DNA of 64,000 bases from Gnetum montanum (taxonomy: Eukaryota; Streptophyta; Gnetopsida; Gnetales; Gnetaceae). The notes beneath the pieces are model-generated. The model searched no databases. It was not told the origin of the DNA and saw only the letters and a list, made by a program, of their open reading frames with translations. Below are positions 46,928-58,452 of the stretch, one piece after another. Location: assembly GCA_015680685.1 (NCBI GenBank), contig MNCI01027100.1, forward strand, positions 685,838 through 749,837, read 5' to 3'. Position numbers and translations under genes: made by a program. Numbering within the stretch: position 1 is the stretch's first letter; each line of letters begins with the position of its first letter.

Positions 46928-49712
46928 ATGGTAGCTAAGTGAAGACCGCATGCAAGAGGACCATCACAACCCAGAAAGAAATGATTATGTGGTGGAAGGG
47001 GATAGCAACAATAATCACAGCAACCCCAATAACAAGTAGGTAGGGCCACCGATTGTACCAAGTCCTTACATGAGGAGCTAAAGGTGGAACTCCTTTGCTA
47101 GATTTCCATGGTAGAAATGGGGCAATCCATGTAGGATGAGATTCTAAGATTGTGACCTAATCTAGAGGTCTCACTCATAAAGGCCTACTTGGATAACATC
47201 TACAGCAAAGAAATTTGAAATTCCATCCTACAAGAATTGAATTTTAAACATTTTCTAGAGCTCACATTAGAAGCAATAAGAACATAATTGTAAGGGTCCA
47301 CTATGGCCCATTCTCTCCCCCAAATCAAGAATGGTACATCAAAAAAACCTACCTCTTCTAGAACAACCAACAAGTGGATGTAACTATTAAGGTTAAGGAC
47401 ATCACCATCTCCTATTTGGTTAAGGCAATAACAAAGGCCCTTGGATTACCAAACATCGAGGTGAAGCTAGAAAAAATCTTCACTCGAGTGAACCTAAAAG
47501 TAAAGAAAGAGTGGGTCTAGCAATGCTATGGAATGAATTGTAAAAAGTATAGTGCCCTAACCAAGGTGAAGTGAGCCTACTTTAGGATCTTGACCTATCA
47601 CCTCAATCTAACAATGAGGCCAAGTAAGGTAACTACCTTCTCCACCAAGGCATGTGTTGCTCTAAGCAAAAAATTCAAAGTCAACATGTCACAAGTCATC
47701 TTCCTTGAAATAGAGAAGTGTTTCAAGAAAAATGAGAAGGGTAAAAAGACATTTCCCTTTCTATGCTTTATTAGAAAACTTTGTAAAAGGGAAGGGATAA
47801 CTCACAACTTTAACGATGCGATTCATAAAGCTCCTACCACATCATGGTAGGAGATGATGAAGGATAAGATACTTGCAAAGCTTCAAGAAGAGGACTAACC
47901 AAGACCATCATCATTTGTAGCACCAAAGATGATGCTAGAAATGCTGGCAGCTATTAAACATCTAAGGAAACTTAGAGAACAATAGTTGTAATAATATGCC
48001 TCTAGAGGTAATGGAGAATCTTCTATATACATACTGGCCATGATTCATTTGGATGAGATCACAATGATCAAATTACTCCACTATTCTTCTCACAAAGAAA
48101 CTAGGCTTCTATTCACTCTAATCCTAATGCTAAAGAAGTTACCATGTCCATTCCAAGACAAGCATTTTTTGATATATGTAAGACTGCAGTAGCCTTTTCT
48201 ATGATGCTAGAAGAAGGTGAAGGGACAATAGTCATGGTCATGCCACATAAGGACTAGGAGATAGCAGCATCGGTGGTGACATAGCAAATTGGAGAAGCTT
48301 TAAGTGCTCCTTCTTCATCTATCCTTAATGTTGCAATAATAATAGATATATAAGCATTAGTAGGAATTGAAAGTAGAGGGATGAGTGTAGCCTAGCACAA
48401 GGAAGTGTTAAAGTGACTAGTGGGAGCTAGGGAATCCATTTTGGAGATCTTTGATCCTTTGGAAGACATTTTTGCTACTCATTCATAGCTTCTAGAGAAA
48501 AAAAGCAAGCTGTTGATCAAGAATATGCAATTCAAGGAGGCCATTATTAGCAACCGATGGTTAGCATTCGAGGTTGCTGAACTGAAAGCCTTGTCAGATC
48601 TTTCCATTCTTAGACTAGAGCACATAAGAGATGAAGCTTTTCAATATCTTCAATAAAAGTATCAAAGGTTTGATGATGCAAAGGAAATGATGAATTCCTC
48701 CAGTTATGACCTTCAGCAACTTCGCAAAAAAAATCTTACACTAACCCAGGATAATCATTGCTTGTGAAATGCTAAGCAACAGAAGAACTAGATGGTTGAA
48801 TACATTCATCAGTAGTAGGAATATCTTACCAAGGTAAACCTAGATCTTGGGAGGTTTCTACGAAGAACAAAAATCTCTCGATGGACGAGGTTTGTACCTT
48901 TTACCAGAAGATCTTAATTGAAGTTTGCACATGAAAAAATGAGACCTTGAAATATAAATGGGTTAAGAATCACTATAGGAACCAAGTTGGAATGCATAAA
49001 GAAATCAATGTAAAGGAAATCAAGTTGTTAAAGATGAAGGTGAATGAGGCCCTCTAGCAAGTCTAACAAATAGGTGATGTGTGACAACCCATCTTAGATG
49101 GTCTCAATGCTTATAGTCAAGTAGAAATATATCTAAAAGAGTTGTAGATTGAAGAGATGACTAACTACATGGAACTTACCAATCTCTAATATGCAAACCT
49201 AGCAATGCTAATAGCAAGGAGGCCAAGATCAAAGCTACAATAGTAGGTGGCCAGCTCCTATGTCATCTATGAGACAGAGTTAAACCTCTACAAAGAGACT
49301 AAGAAAAAGTTGGAAGTGATTAATGTGGAGCTTGAAGTTTTGAGAAGCAAGTTTACCAAGCAAAGATCCATTGCTAAGAACCTGACCAGAAGAATAAGTG
49401 ACTACCAAGAGCTATGAAACCTCATATGTACATTGAACTTTGAACATAAACAATTCGTAGCCTTGTTTGTCAACATGAAAGAGATGCTTTCAACACTATC
49501 ATATCCATCGGACATACCAACACCAACCCATCTAGGAAAATCTACCTCGACCATTCACAATCCACAAGGAAAGGAAGATAAGAAAAAAGCATCTTTTAAT
49601 GCCTTCTAGCTTTTGGTAGCACTAGCAAGGTAGCCTAGATCTCCAATAAAGTAGGGACATTATGAAGGACCCTCTAAACTATAGGAGACTCCACCATTAG
49701 GCATGATATGAA
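46928..49712 (+). pseudogene. element A aORF
   Basis: Heavily decayed. Recognisable at 47210-47850: 'NSILQELNFKHFLEL', '..KKTYLF', 'YFRILTYHLNLT', then AVALSKKFKVN-type text, VIFLEIEKCFKKNEKG and FIRKLCKREGI, closest to R1. Coiled-coil sequence follows to about 49420 and 'VNMKEMLSTLSYP' near 49480. It ends before the 3' LTR. More stops than in C. Confidence 0.65.
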
Positions 49713-49839
49713 GACTTCATTCCATCTCCACCCATCCAGTTGGCACATGCCAATTTTTGTCAAAGTATCCAAATTCTGTTTACATTAAACCAATTTTGTA
49801 TCCACACAAATTATAAGTTGAAATGATACTCATGATTTG

Positions 49840-49864
49840 TTTTTTTTTTTTTTTTTTTTTTTTT
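49840..49864. repeat. T(25) homopolymer
   Basis: Run of about 25 T between the element A aORF and its 3' LTR. Simple-sequence expansion; length may be inexact in the assembly. Confidence 0.8.
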
Positions 49865-49965
49865 GTTATAGTCAGTTAGTTAGTTTCATACTTCTCTAAT
49901 TTTTTTAAGAAATTCAATCTCATTTTGTTTACTTAATGGTGAGTTTTCAATTAGTCTTAGGCATA

Positions 49966-50935
49966 TGATGAAGTGTCAATAAGTTGGCTAAATCTACACA
50001 GCCCTGTCAACACATCGCTGTCAATGCATCCTTGGATGTGTTTGCATATATGCATCAATGCTAATCCTTCCGAAGCCTATAGAAATGTGCATACCAACAA
50101 CATTTATGACATCTTTGGTTACTCTAGTAGCTAAAATTTTGCAATTCTCTTCTATAGGACTTAGCAAAATTTCCTTCTGAGTGCCTACACCATGAAGTAA
50201 ATTAATTGCACAAAGTTTTATTTAAGTGTAAGATGTACATGGACACTATTACATGAAAATAAAATTGAAATTTTTTCTCTTCATTGTAGCACTCGCATTA
50301 GCTTAAGTTTACTTTCAAGCATTTTACTTTAGATACAGTTTATGTTTCTATACTTAAACACTTAATATTTTATCCCATAGTAACATGAGTATGACCACTT
50401 CAAGCATAATATACCAATGCTTAGTAATCCCAACGATGAATACTTGGTACACCCAACAGTAAACACTTGGTAACTCAATAGTGTTAGTGTAAATTCAGGA
50501 TGTGTATGGAAAGTGGGAATAGATAATCTACATTTAGGATCGATTTTTCATTAATTAGATAAAGGTTGATATTTCAACTATCTTCTCCCTTACTAATTTT
50601 ACAGATAAAAAATAATAAAAATTATAAATATAAATATCTTACATCTCAATCACACTTAGTCATATGGATGACGTTAACACAAATGATGATTGAAAAAACA
50701 ACAACCAATAACCTCATGTATTACTATCCACGACAATGGTCAGTTAGGTACAAATTCAAGAAGGATGTATAGCTAATATGGAATCTTTCATAACAAGATT
50801 TGATTCTATAAATAATTTAGTACAATTGAATGTATTTAGCTTAACATAAAACTCCCTTCCATGAAATTTGATTGACTCTAGCATGTGCTCATCAAGTTTG
50901 TATGGTAAGGCATTGGAACTACTTACCATTCATCA
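49966..50935 (+). repeat. element A 3' LTR
   Basis: Begins TGATGAAGTGTC and ends CCATTCATCA. It shares the downstream layout of the other LTRs (cattgtagcac.., gagtatgaccacttcaagca.., then '..ttgattgactctagcatgtgctcatc..' matching the '..ttcgattgg.ttgtgcatgaatgc' end of R1). The TATA box is weak (ctatagaaatg). The most diverged LTR here; its partner is outside the window or lost. Confidence 0.78.
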
Positions 50936-51413
50936 TAAAGGATTAGAAATTAACAACTTACAATTATTGGATGAATATTTTCAAAACTAAAACTATGTTT
51001 AATTATATGCAAGACTAACCAAATATGTGACTTGTAAGAAGCAAATGAAAACATTATAACTATAACAAAACTTAATGAACTAGATGACTATGCACCTCTT
51101 GGACATATAATCAACGTGAATTCTTTCTAGAATTTATGTAGAATATTATACCTTGACATTAACTACTGAAATCGAACTCATAACCCTAATCAAAAAACAA
51201 GCAAATCTATGGGTTTTAGATGTTGCTTTGTATATCGTACATATGTTTTATCATTACTTCACCTTCTACAATGTCCTTTCTTCCAAGGCTTTGAGTAGTA
51301 TTGTTTATGTATAATAATTCACACTTTCTCAATAATTTAGTTAATAGGTGGATTATTTTTGTAAAGAGTTATTCGTTTCTATCCAAAAAATAGAAATATA
51401 ACATGGTGTGAGG
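50936..51413. other. unassigned AT-rich DNA
   Basis: Sequence directly after element A. No ORF, repeat or RNA signature recognised. Confidence 0.5.
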
Positions 51414-52691
51414 ACCTGCTCCTTGTATGATTCCACTTGTATGTAATATGTTTTATTTTTTATAAGAGATCCAACATACACTCAATTGGTGCAAGCGTCA
51501 TTACAATATAACTAAGATAATGTTTTAGGAAATAACTAGTTAATGTTAGCATCTATATTAGGGCTTGAGTATTACACAACAAGCCCCCTATAATTATCAT
51601 GTTGATTTTTAGTTAGCTACAATATCCTCTTGTTTTTAAATGATACTCATATGTTACAAAATAATGTAACTAATCACATTATTCAACATATAACAAAAGA
51701 TTATGGAAAAGTTGGCTTGTGGTTGGAATTCATATTGATAATGTAGCAGGTCTCAAAGTAATGGATGAAAGTATAAATTATTAGAAACATTAAATGCAAG
51801 GTCCTAAAGTATTATGCACATGTTGAAGTTTAGGTGTAACATCTACTAAAAGAGGATTGAGGTTTATTGAAGTGTTGTGAGTACATCAAATATTTTATTC
51901 ACGCTAGGGTAGCTATTGTAGTTCAAACCTTATCACAATGTTAAGTCATATTGTAACACCTCATAGGGGTTTGAAGAAACATGAAGACATGTTTTGGACT
52001 CTTGGAAAGGCTTATAGGCTCCTACTTTCATGTATGATTATGATCTAGTACCCAAATGTTAAGGAATCAAAGACACCCAACATTGTCCCCTTCTTGTCAA
52101 GATCTCGATATGGGCTAGCTCTTTGTGGTGTATTAGTTTAGTGTAAAGCCTTGGGGATACATTGGGAAAGTTTCATGCACACATTGACAAGATGACATAG
52201 TATGATAAGATTTCACTTGTATATGACATATTTTGTTTATTAGAAGAGATCCATCATTCACTCAATTGGTGTAGGCTTCACTATAACATAATTAAGATAA
52301 TGTTTTTAGGAAAAATCTATTAATGTCAGTGTCCTAGATTGAGTGTTGTATAATTAGAGCTATGTGAATAGTGATGTTATTTTGTAACATATGAATATCA
52401 TTTGAAAACAAGAGCATATCGTAGTCGGCCTAAAGTTAATATGAGAAATACAAGGGACTTGTCGTGCAATATTCAAGCTAGGATGTGGATATTAATATTA
52501 ATGATTTGTTCCCAAAGACATTATCTCAATTATGATGTATTGAAACTTGTGTTGAATGAGCAAATCGTCAATCTCTCCTAACAAACAAAATATGTCACAT
52601 ACAAGTGAAATCTTCTCATATTATATTATCTTATCAAACTATGTCATCTTTTCAAACTACAAGGAGCATGTTATCTTTTCTCTTGTCTAGA
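51414..52691. repeat. foldback element with long inverted arms and a third copy
   Basis: The arm 51414-51667 (from acctgctccttgta to ..atgttacaaaata) is the reverse complement, with scattered differences, of 52376-52691 (ending ctacaaggagcatg). A third partial copy, in the same direction as the left arm, is at 52186-52370. The RNA could form a hairpin several hundred bp long. No ORF is visible. It could be a foldback/MITE-type element or two inverted solo repeats with a rearrangement. Confidence 0.7.
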
Positions 52692-53241
52692 TAATAGGGG
52701 GCAACTCCTTTCAAAATATGTAGATGTTAACCAAATTACTAAGAAAGTATGATGCATTGTACACAAACAACAATACCTAAAGCTTTGGAAAAAAGGACAT
52801 AGTAGAAGGTGTAGCAATGAGAAAATGTAGATATGGATCTATGGAGCAACATCCTAAGCTTGTAGATCCACTTGTTTAACAATTAGAGTAGAAAATTTGA
52901 TCATAAAAACACGTAGTATTTTTTTTTGTTGCTAATATTGCAAAATGTTTTAGTTGCACAAGGAACTTCACTCTTCTAGACACACATGTATGCATTAAGA
53001 TCATGTAGAGTTTCGAAATTATGAGTTTTACCACCAAGCTAATAGCTCATTGTTAGTCTTTATAGAGTTAGAATTCTATTAGATAAAACACTTGTACAAG
53101 TAAAGTAGTCTACAACTATTATTGGTGAAGTAGTGTAATAGTAATGGAGGAACTTCATGGACAATATACTAGCAACTTGCATAAGTAAAGTTACAAGTAT
53201 AAAGTGACTAAGAAACACAATAAATAATTTAATGATGCAAC
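52692..53241. other. unassigned AT-rich DNA
   Basis: No gene or repeat recognised between the foldback element and the third SINE-like copy. Confidence 0.5.
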
Positions 53242-53330
53242 AATGAGGTGTTAGATTAATGTCTAGAGTCTTGGATTGGTAACCCTAGGATATATGTTCA
53301 ATTCCATTAGGTAACATTGAGTTATAAATT
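53242..53330 (+). repeat. SINE-like repeat, copy 3
   Basis: Diverged relative of 75-175 and 426-525: 'gaggtgttagattaatgtct', a B-box-like 'gttcaattcc' and '..aacattgagttataaatt' followed by an A-rich tail (53332-53343). The A tail supports the SINE reading. Confidence 0.4.
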
Positions 53331-53949
53331 TAAAAAAAAAAAATCATAAAAGGAATTTTGAACCTGATTTGATAAAAATTAAAGATCACTTTTCCAAAGG
53401 GTCTCAATGGATGTAAGTAAAAAAAATTTTGGTTTTGGCATTCTCCTTCCCAAATTCTATGTTAATCACTTAATTTATACCATTTTTAAATTTCAAAACT
53501 AAAATTAGAGTGGCTATTAGGAGAAGATTAAATGAGCTTATCTCTTTTTACCATGTTCACTATTTTGGCAATATTTATGGAAATAATCATTTAAATTTAT
53601 ATTCTAGAAACCATTTTGCAAAGGTTGATAAAAGGCAAGTTGGTAAAGTTAGAAATAATTCAAAGTTTAGGCTATAGGTTTAATTGTTTTTTGTTTATGG
53701 ATTATCTTTCCAAATGTCTCATTATTATAGGTGTCTAAATTTTTTCAAGTTTTTTTACATGATTTCTTCCTCCACTGTTTTAAAATTTTTTCCTACTAAA
53801 TTTTTTTCCTAAAAGCTTTAGTTGCATATTTTAAAATTTTGGGTTGAGTCTTTCAGTAGGCCTGCTATTAATTTTTTCTGCTTGAAGGCTTGAATTTTTA
53901 TTTGTTTTATTGATTTTGTAAAAGTATATGATTCAATGATATGTACAAT
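53331..53949. other. unassigned AT-rich DNA 5' of LINE remnant
   Basis: Mostly A/T-rich, with a T-rich stretch at 53740-53880 that resembles 56615-56710. No coding signal is recognised. It may be a decayed part of the LINE. Confidence 0.35.
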
Positions 53950-56560
53950 ACCATGGTTGTGCTTTCATAAATTTAGCCTCCCTTCAGATTTGATTGCATC
54001 TACTCAACAATTGTATGAGGAAGTAATTATTGAAATTACAGATAGCAATTTAGAGAAAAAATTTCAATTCTAGAGAAAAATTGGAATTAAGCAAGGTTGT
54101 CCACTTTCTCCAACTTTCTTTTGTATCTTTATTGATGAAATGCAAGAATGGTTATGTAATGGGCATGATAGCCATGTTATCAAAATTGAATCCTATTAGC
54201 GATCATTTAGGACTGAACCACCAATGTTGGATGGCCTCTAGTCTTTCACAACTGAGGTCATAGGAAACAAAGGTGTTCTTTAAATAGGATTTAGGTGCTT
54301 GCTGGTCTCTGGCAACACCAAGGCCTAGATACCTCCAAATAGACTCAGTAACTATGAAACAAACTAATCGTGAGTATGTGTTTGTTGTTGCGAATGTTAA
54401 GATGGTTGGGTTGTGTATGAAACTATAATTAGCTTTCATAAAAGAAATTCAGCTAACTGTGTCAAATACTATGAGTTGTTGAAAGTTCCTATTTAGTCCA
54501 ATCACCTAGTCTATATAGTCCCTATAGTATGTTATTTGTAACAAATAAAATTTTGTAGAAATGTTTAAGCATAATTCTGCCAATCTACGCCTAATTTTCC
54601 CCAGAGAGAAAGTTCCACAAGAAAGCTAGAATTAGAGCAAGATTCAATGGGTTTTAGAAAGAGAAAAGAAAAAAAAGCAGATTTGTGTAAAATCTCAAAT
54701 ATTTAAGCAAGATAAATTGATAAGAGTAAACACTTCACAATATAGCTATTCCTAATTCAATAACTACAAATTGTTCAAACTTTCTAAGCTCAATAAGCAA
54801 TTTCATAAAGACAATCTTATTATACTACCATAAATTGCTAGTTAATAGATGTCAAAGATTGCATTCAACAAAGATTTTTAAAAAATTAACAATCTCTTGA
54901 TTGAAATACTAAGGCAATACACTTTAAAAATAAAGAACCTATTTCAGTCCCATCAAAATACCAAATATTTTCTAAGATTCTCTATGCTCAAAATAGGCAA
55001 TTTCGTCAAGACATTACTATTAAATTGCTCTTGAGGCTTTTTAACAACATAAGCACTTCTATGAAAAATCTTAATAGGAGTTTAATATTGCACAAAAACA
55101 GAGCTATAAAAGCAACCTAGGACAAATTCCAAAATTAAATGCCAAGCACGATACCATCTAAACTATTAGCCAGGCAACTAAAACAAAATTGGAGAAAATG
55201 AACTCACAAGATTAAAACAAAGTAGTTGAATTGATAGATTAGCAAGCCATCTTACAAGCTTCAATATCTTCTTCTGAATCTCCCACTACCCCTTAATAGT
55301 CTACCCCTGAAGCCCTTTTATACTAGCTTTTAGTTACAATCATCATGGGAGGTTAAGGTTAGTTACAACCAATTTTTCTTTAGCAATAACCATCATTGCT
55401 TCATGAAATGGCTAAAATGTGACAACACATCCCAATAAGTGAATCTTCATTTATATGAATATGATGCTACCTTAATTTCCACTATTGTAAAAAGTATGCA
55501 AAATATGTTGCAAATTTTAGAAAAATATTGTTGTTTATCTAGTCTTCAAGTGAATGTAGATAAAATCAAATTGATGGTGTGAGGTACGAGAAATAACTAT
55601 TATAACTTCCATTTTAGAGGTACCAATGTGCAAATAGTATATTCTCTTAAATATTTGGGTTTTATTTATATGAACAATTACATGTAAGGGAAGTGCATCA
55701 AAGAAAAAAATAGTAGGATGTTGCAAGGCTCTATATGCTTTCAAAAGCAAGTGTAAGGATTTAGGCCTTTAGGCTTGGAAGGTCCAAAAATGAATTTTTA
55801 AAACTATCGTCTACCTTACCGTATTTCATGGTGTGTTGTCTGGGAACCTAGACACAGTGCTAAACTTTGGAAGATATGGAAAGAATGAAAAAATGTTTTC
55901 TTCTTGATGAGTTAAAGGTAAAGATGCAAATACCTTAGTCAATGTTATTATGTGAATGATTTATTATTTTTAGAAGTAGAAGCCTTGTACTAATTCATTA
56001 CATACACTCATAGCTTGCATATCTTAAGGAAAGACAAATTCTTTAAAGTAGTTCTTGAGGATTCGTGAGATTGTAGTTGGTATTTTTAAGGGATGCAATG
56101 GTTGAGAAAATGGAATATTGCTTGGAAAGACATACATCAAAATCCTCAGCATGTTCACCAATTAGTCAAGAAAAAGGTTTTAACACAAATGTGGACTAAT
56201 ATGGAAGGCAAGAGGCAATTTTATGTATACCACATTAGATTTAATAAACTAGATGTAAAAGCTCACTATCTCTTAGTTGTTATTCCCATGAAGTATTAGA
56301 ATGCTTCACTTAAGTTCTTGTCATCTTAGAATTGAAAATGGAAGATGGATTGAACTCCCTCAAGAAGAGCACATTTGGAGGTTGTACATATCAAGAGCTT
56401 TTGAAGATAAGTTACATGTGTTTCTTTCTTGTGCTATAACCACCTATTTGAAGCAATGTTATAATGTTACAACAAAAAGCCTTTATGATTTGTTTTTCGT
56501 AACTCCATTGGTGCTTGGTTAATTAATAAAGTCTATCTTTATTTTTCAGAAAAATTTAAT
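53950..56560 (+). pseudogene. LINE remnant: RT and C-terminal region
   Basis: 54083-54180 reads GIKQGCPLSPTFFCIFIDEM, the core LINE RT block. The next block, equivalent to the Y-x-D-D box and 'L.VN..KTK.M', resumes only at about 55447 (YDATLIS, SLQVNVDKIKLMV, YSLKYLGF). Downstream are 'CKALYAFKSKC' and 'VYLTVFHGVL' equivalents and, at 56301-56522, CHLRIENGRWIELPQEEHIW with 'EDKLHVFLSCAITTYL', the Cys/His C-terminal region of plant LINEs. The catalytic box is mutated. About 1.25 kb of foreign DNA splits the RT domain. Confidence 0.75.
54185..55440. other. insertion inside the LINE RT domain
   Basis: In LINE RT the two flanking motifs are normally about 25 residues apart; here about 1.25 kb lies between them. 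The inserted DNA is AT-rich, without recognisable ORF, LTR ends or PBS. I could not define its exact ends or class. Confidence 0.55.
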
Positions 56561-56919
56561 ATCTGTCAAATAGATCCTATGAGTCTTTAGGTATAATAAA
56601 GTTTCACTAAATTTTATTGACATGATTTCTTCCTTCATTATTTTTATTTTATTTTATAATACATTTTTTTCAAAGGTAGATTTCAAAATTTTTTAAGATT
56701 GGATTTTTCTTATTCAATTAAGAGAAAGGGAAATTGTACATGGGAAGCCAAAAATGACATGGTGAAGAATGGATCAAGAGAGATCAGATCTAGATAAACA
56801 GCTCTTGGCTATTAAGGTAGGAGTTACTCTCTAGTGTAATGGTGATATCAATATAAACCAAGTCGTCGTGCTACCAAAAAGGGTATTAATGCGTGAAGTC
56901 ACTTCATCTCATTTTCAAC

Positions 56920-57808
56920 TGATGAGTAGCTAGGTACCCCTACACTCAACCATACAAATACGACCATGTACGCATGATCCGGTCAAACTCTGCAAATGGA
57001 CTAGTTGTGGTATCTAGATAGTTACACATTGATCGCAGTTCATTGTCTTCCCACCTGCACTAGTATTAGCTTTGTCACGTATGGTTTAGTTCAGAGTGAG
57101 GTGTATGATGTGGTCCTAAGCTAGTGCTACTCCTAGAGGCAATGGAAAATAACTTTGTTTTAAGCTAATAAAGAATGAGAAGCAAAATCTAAGCTAGCTT
57201 AAGTGCAATGAGCATCCGTCCTTAATCATCCGTACACATCTTGGACCTCATGTACTACTTCTGGGATTACCAAGCACATGTTACTTAAGCACTCCTAGAT
57301 ACGCTACTGGGATACCAAGTAGTCACACTTAAATGCTCGTGATTAAGTCGTACTCATTCTGCGTTTAATAACAGGGATAGTAAATGAAGGTAAAGAAATA
57401 TTAATTAAGAAAACAATAAATAACAATAACAGTTAAGCAATTAAAACTAAGTTAATGCTGCAATGATGAAGTAATCTTAATATTTATTGTCGGTCATGTG
57501 CATGTCCAAGTACATCACACTCAAATAAAGGTTCCGTACAATTACAATCATCACACTATGGGCATGCACTAGGGAAAGAATTGAGATCAACTAAAAATGA
57601 ACAAAAAGACTCTACTACTAAACTTACTTATTCTCCTCCTTCCTATGCACCTAAATGTGGTATTTATAGGCTTACACAGGAACCACGATATCGTGTATCT
57701 GATATCGTTACCCAGGCCACAATATCACATACACAATATCGAGGGTCCGATATTAGCACCTAGTTATCAAGGGTATGATATCAGCACCTGACAAACCATG
57801 ATTCATCA
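56920..57808 (-). repeat. element E 3' LTR
   Basis: On the minus strand it starts TGATGAATCATGG next to the purine tract (tcatgggggta, 57809-57819) and ends GCTACTCATCA. TATA box (minus) at 57661-57668. U3 holds several GATATC words separated by 'ctaggtgctgatatc' phrases. Confidence 0.9.
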
Positions 57809-57984
57809 TACCCCCATGACTGAATAACAACTCGTCCTTGAGTCAAAGAAAGTGAAGAACAAGTTCATTTAATTACAAATAGGGGATAGGTATGAGATTA
57901 TTGAATGACCATGGACTGTTTCATGCCATAATGTGGGACTAAATAAAATTTGGACACAAACACAAAAGACAAAACTTGTGGAAC

Positions 57985-58422
57985 TCATGGGGTTCCCAGT
58001 GGTGGTGGCTCCTCCATGGATGCCTTTCCTTTGTTCTGCACTCCAGGCTTCTGAGATTGATACCACTGAAGAAGCGCCTAACGTTTCTCCTCTTCTATCC
58101 GAGGATTATGAGTTGTCCATGTCGATGTTCCAATGTTTGATGGAGTCAGCACTTCCCATGGACATGGTAGCTATGGGAACACTTGCTTGGCCTTGACATT
58201 CCATGCCACAAATAGCTGTCGTTCCTCTTCGTAGGCTTGGGCCCTAACCTCTCCACCTTTTTCTTAGCCAGATTGTGTAGTGACAAGAGTTTCTTGATGG
58301 ATGCTGAATGATTGTACCTCCTACTCTGCATGTTCTGCATGAGCTCCTTAGCCTCTGCCTCCCCCTGGGAGTTCAGTTGCACCTTGAGAAGGTCCTCCTT
58401 GTTGTCCTCTTTTAGGGGCCAT
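57985..58422 (-). pseudogene. element E aORF, internally deleted
   Basis: Minus strand from ATG at 58422: 'MAP' and an N-terminal segment like C and D, including NMQSRRYNHSASIKKLL. The text then jumps to the C-terminal segment 'AQAYEEERQLFVAWNVKAKQ', 'LPCPWEV' and 'EEPPPLGT' before the stop near 57985. The conserved domain and all coiled coils (over 2 kb in C) are missing, apparently by one deletion. The frame also shifts at the junction. Confidence 0.75.
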
Positions 58423-58452
58423 CTATAATCACACAAAGATCAATTGTTAGTA
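58423..58452 (-). promoter_or_regulatory. putative splice acceptor before element E aORF
   Basis: On the minus strand TACTAAC (58446-58452), a perfect branch-point consensus, is followed by a short T/G-rich stretch and tgtgattatag directly before ATGG. This is the clearest copy of the arrangement shared by all aORFs in the window. Confidence 0.5.

Larger units (their letters stand above)
16650..50935 (+). mobile_element. element A: outer pol-bearing Ty3/gypsy element, split into three pieces
   Basis: The pieces are 16650-17202 (pol linker up to the RT start), 34775-36774 (RT, RNase H, integrase zinc finger and core) and 44236-50935 (integrase end, spacer, aORF, 3' LTR). Pieces 1 and 2 are separated exactly by element B with TSD ATAGG, and 2 and 3 by element D. 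The pol reading order resumes correctly at both junctions. The 5' LTR, gag and protease are not in the window: the element is truncated at about 16650 against glucosidase-like DNA. It is the only copy here with catalytic pol domains, all carrying stops. Confidence 0.8.
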
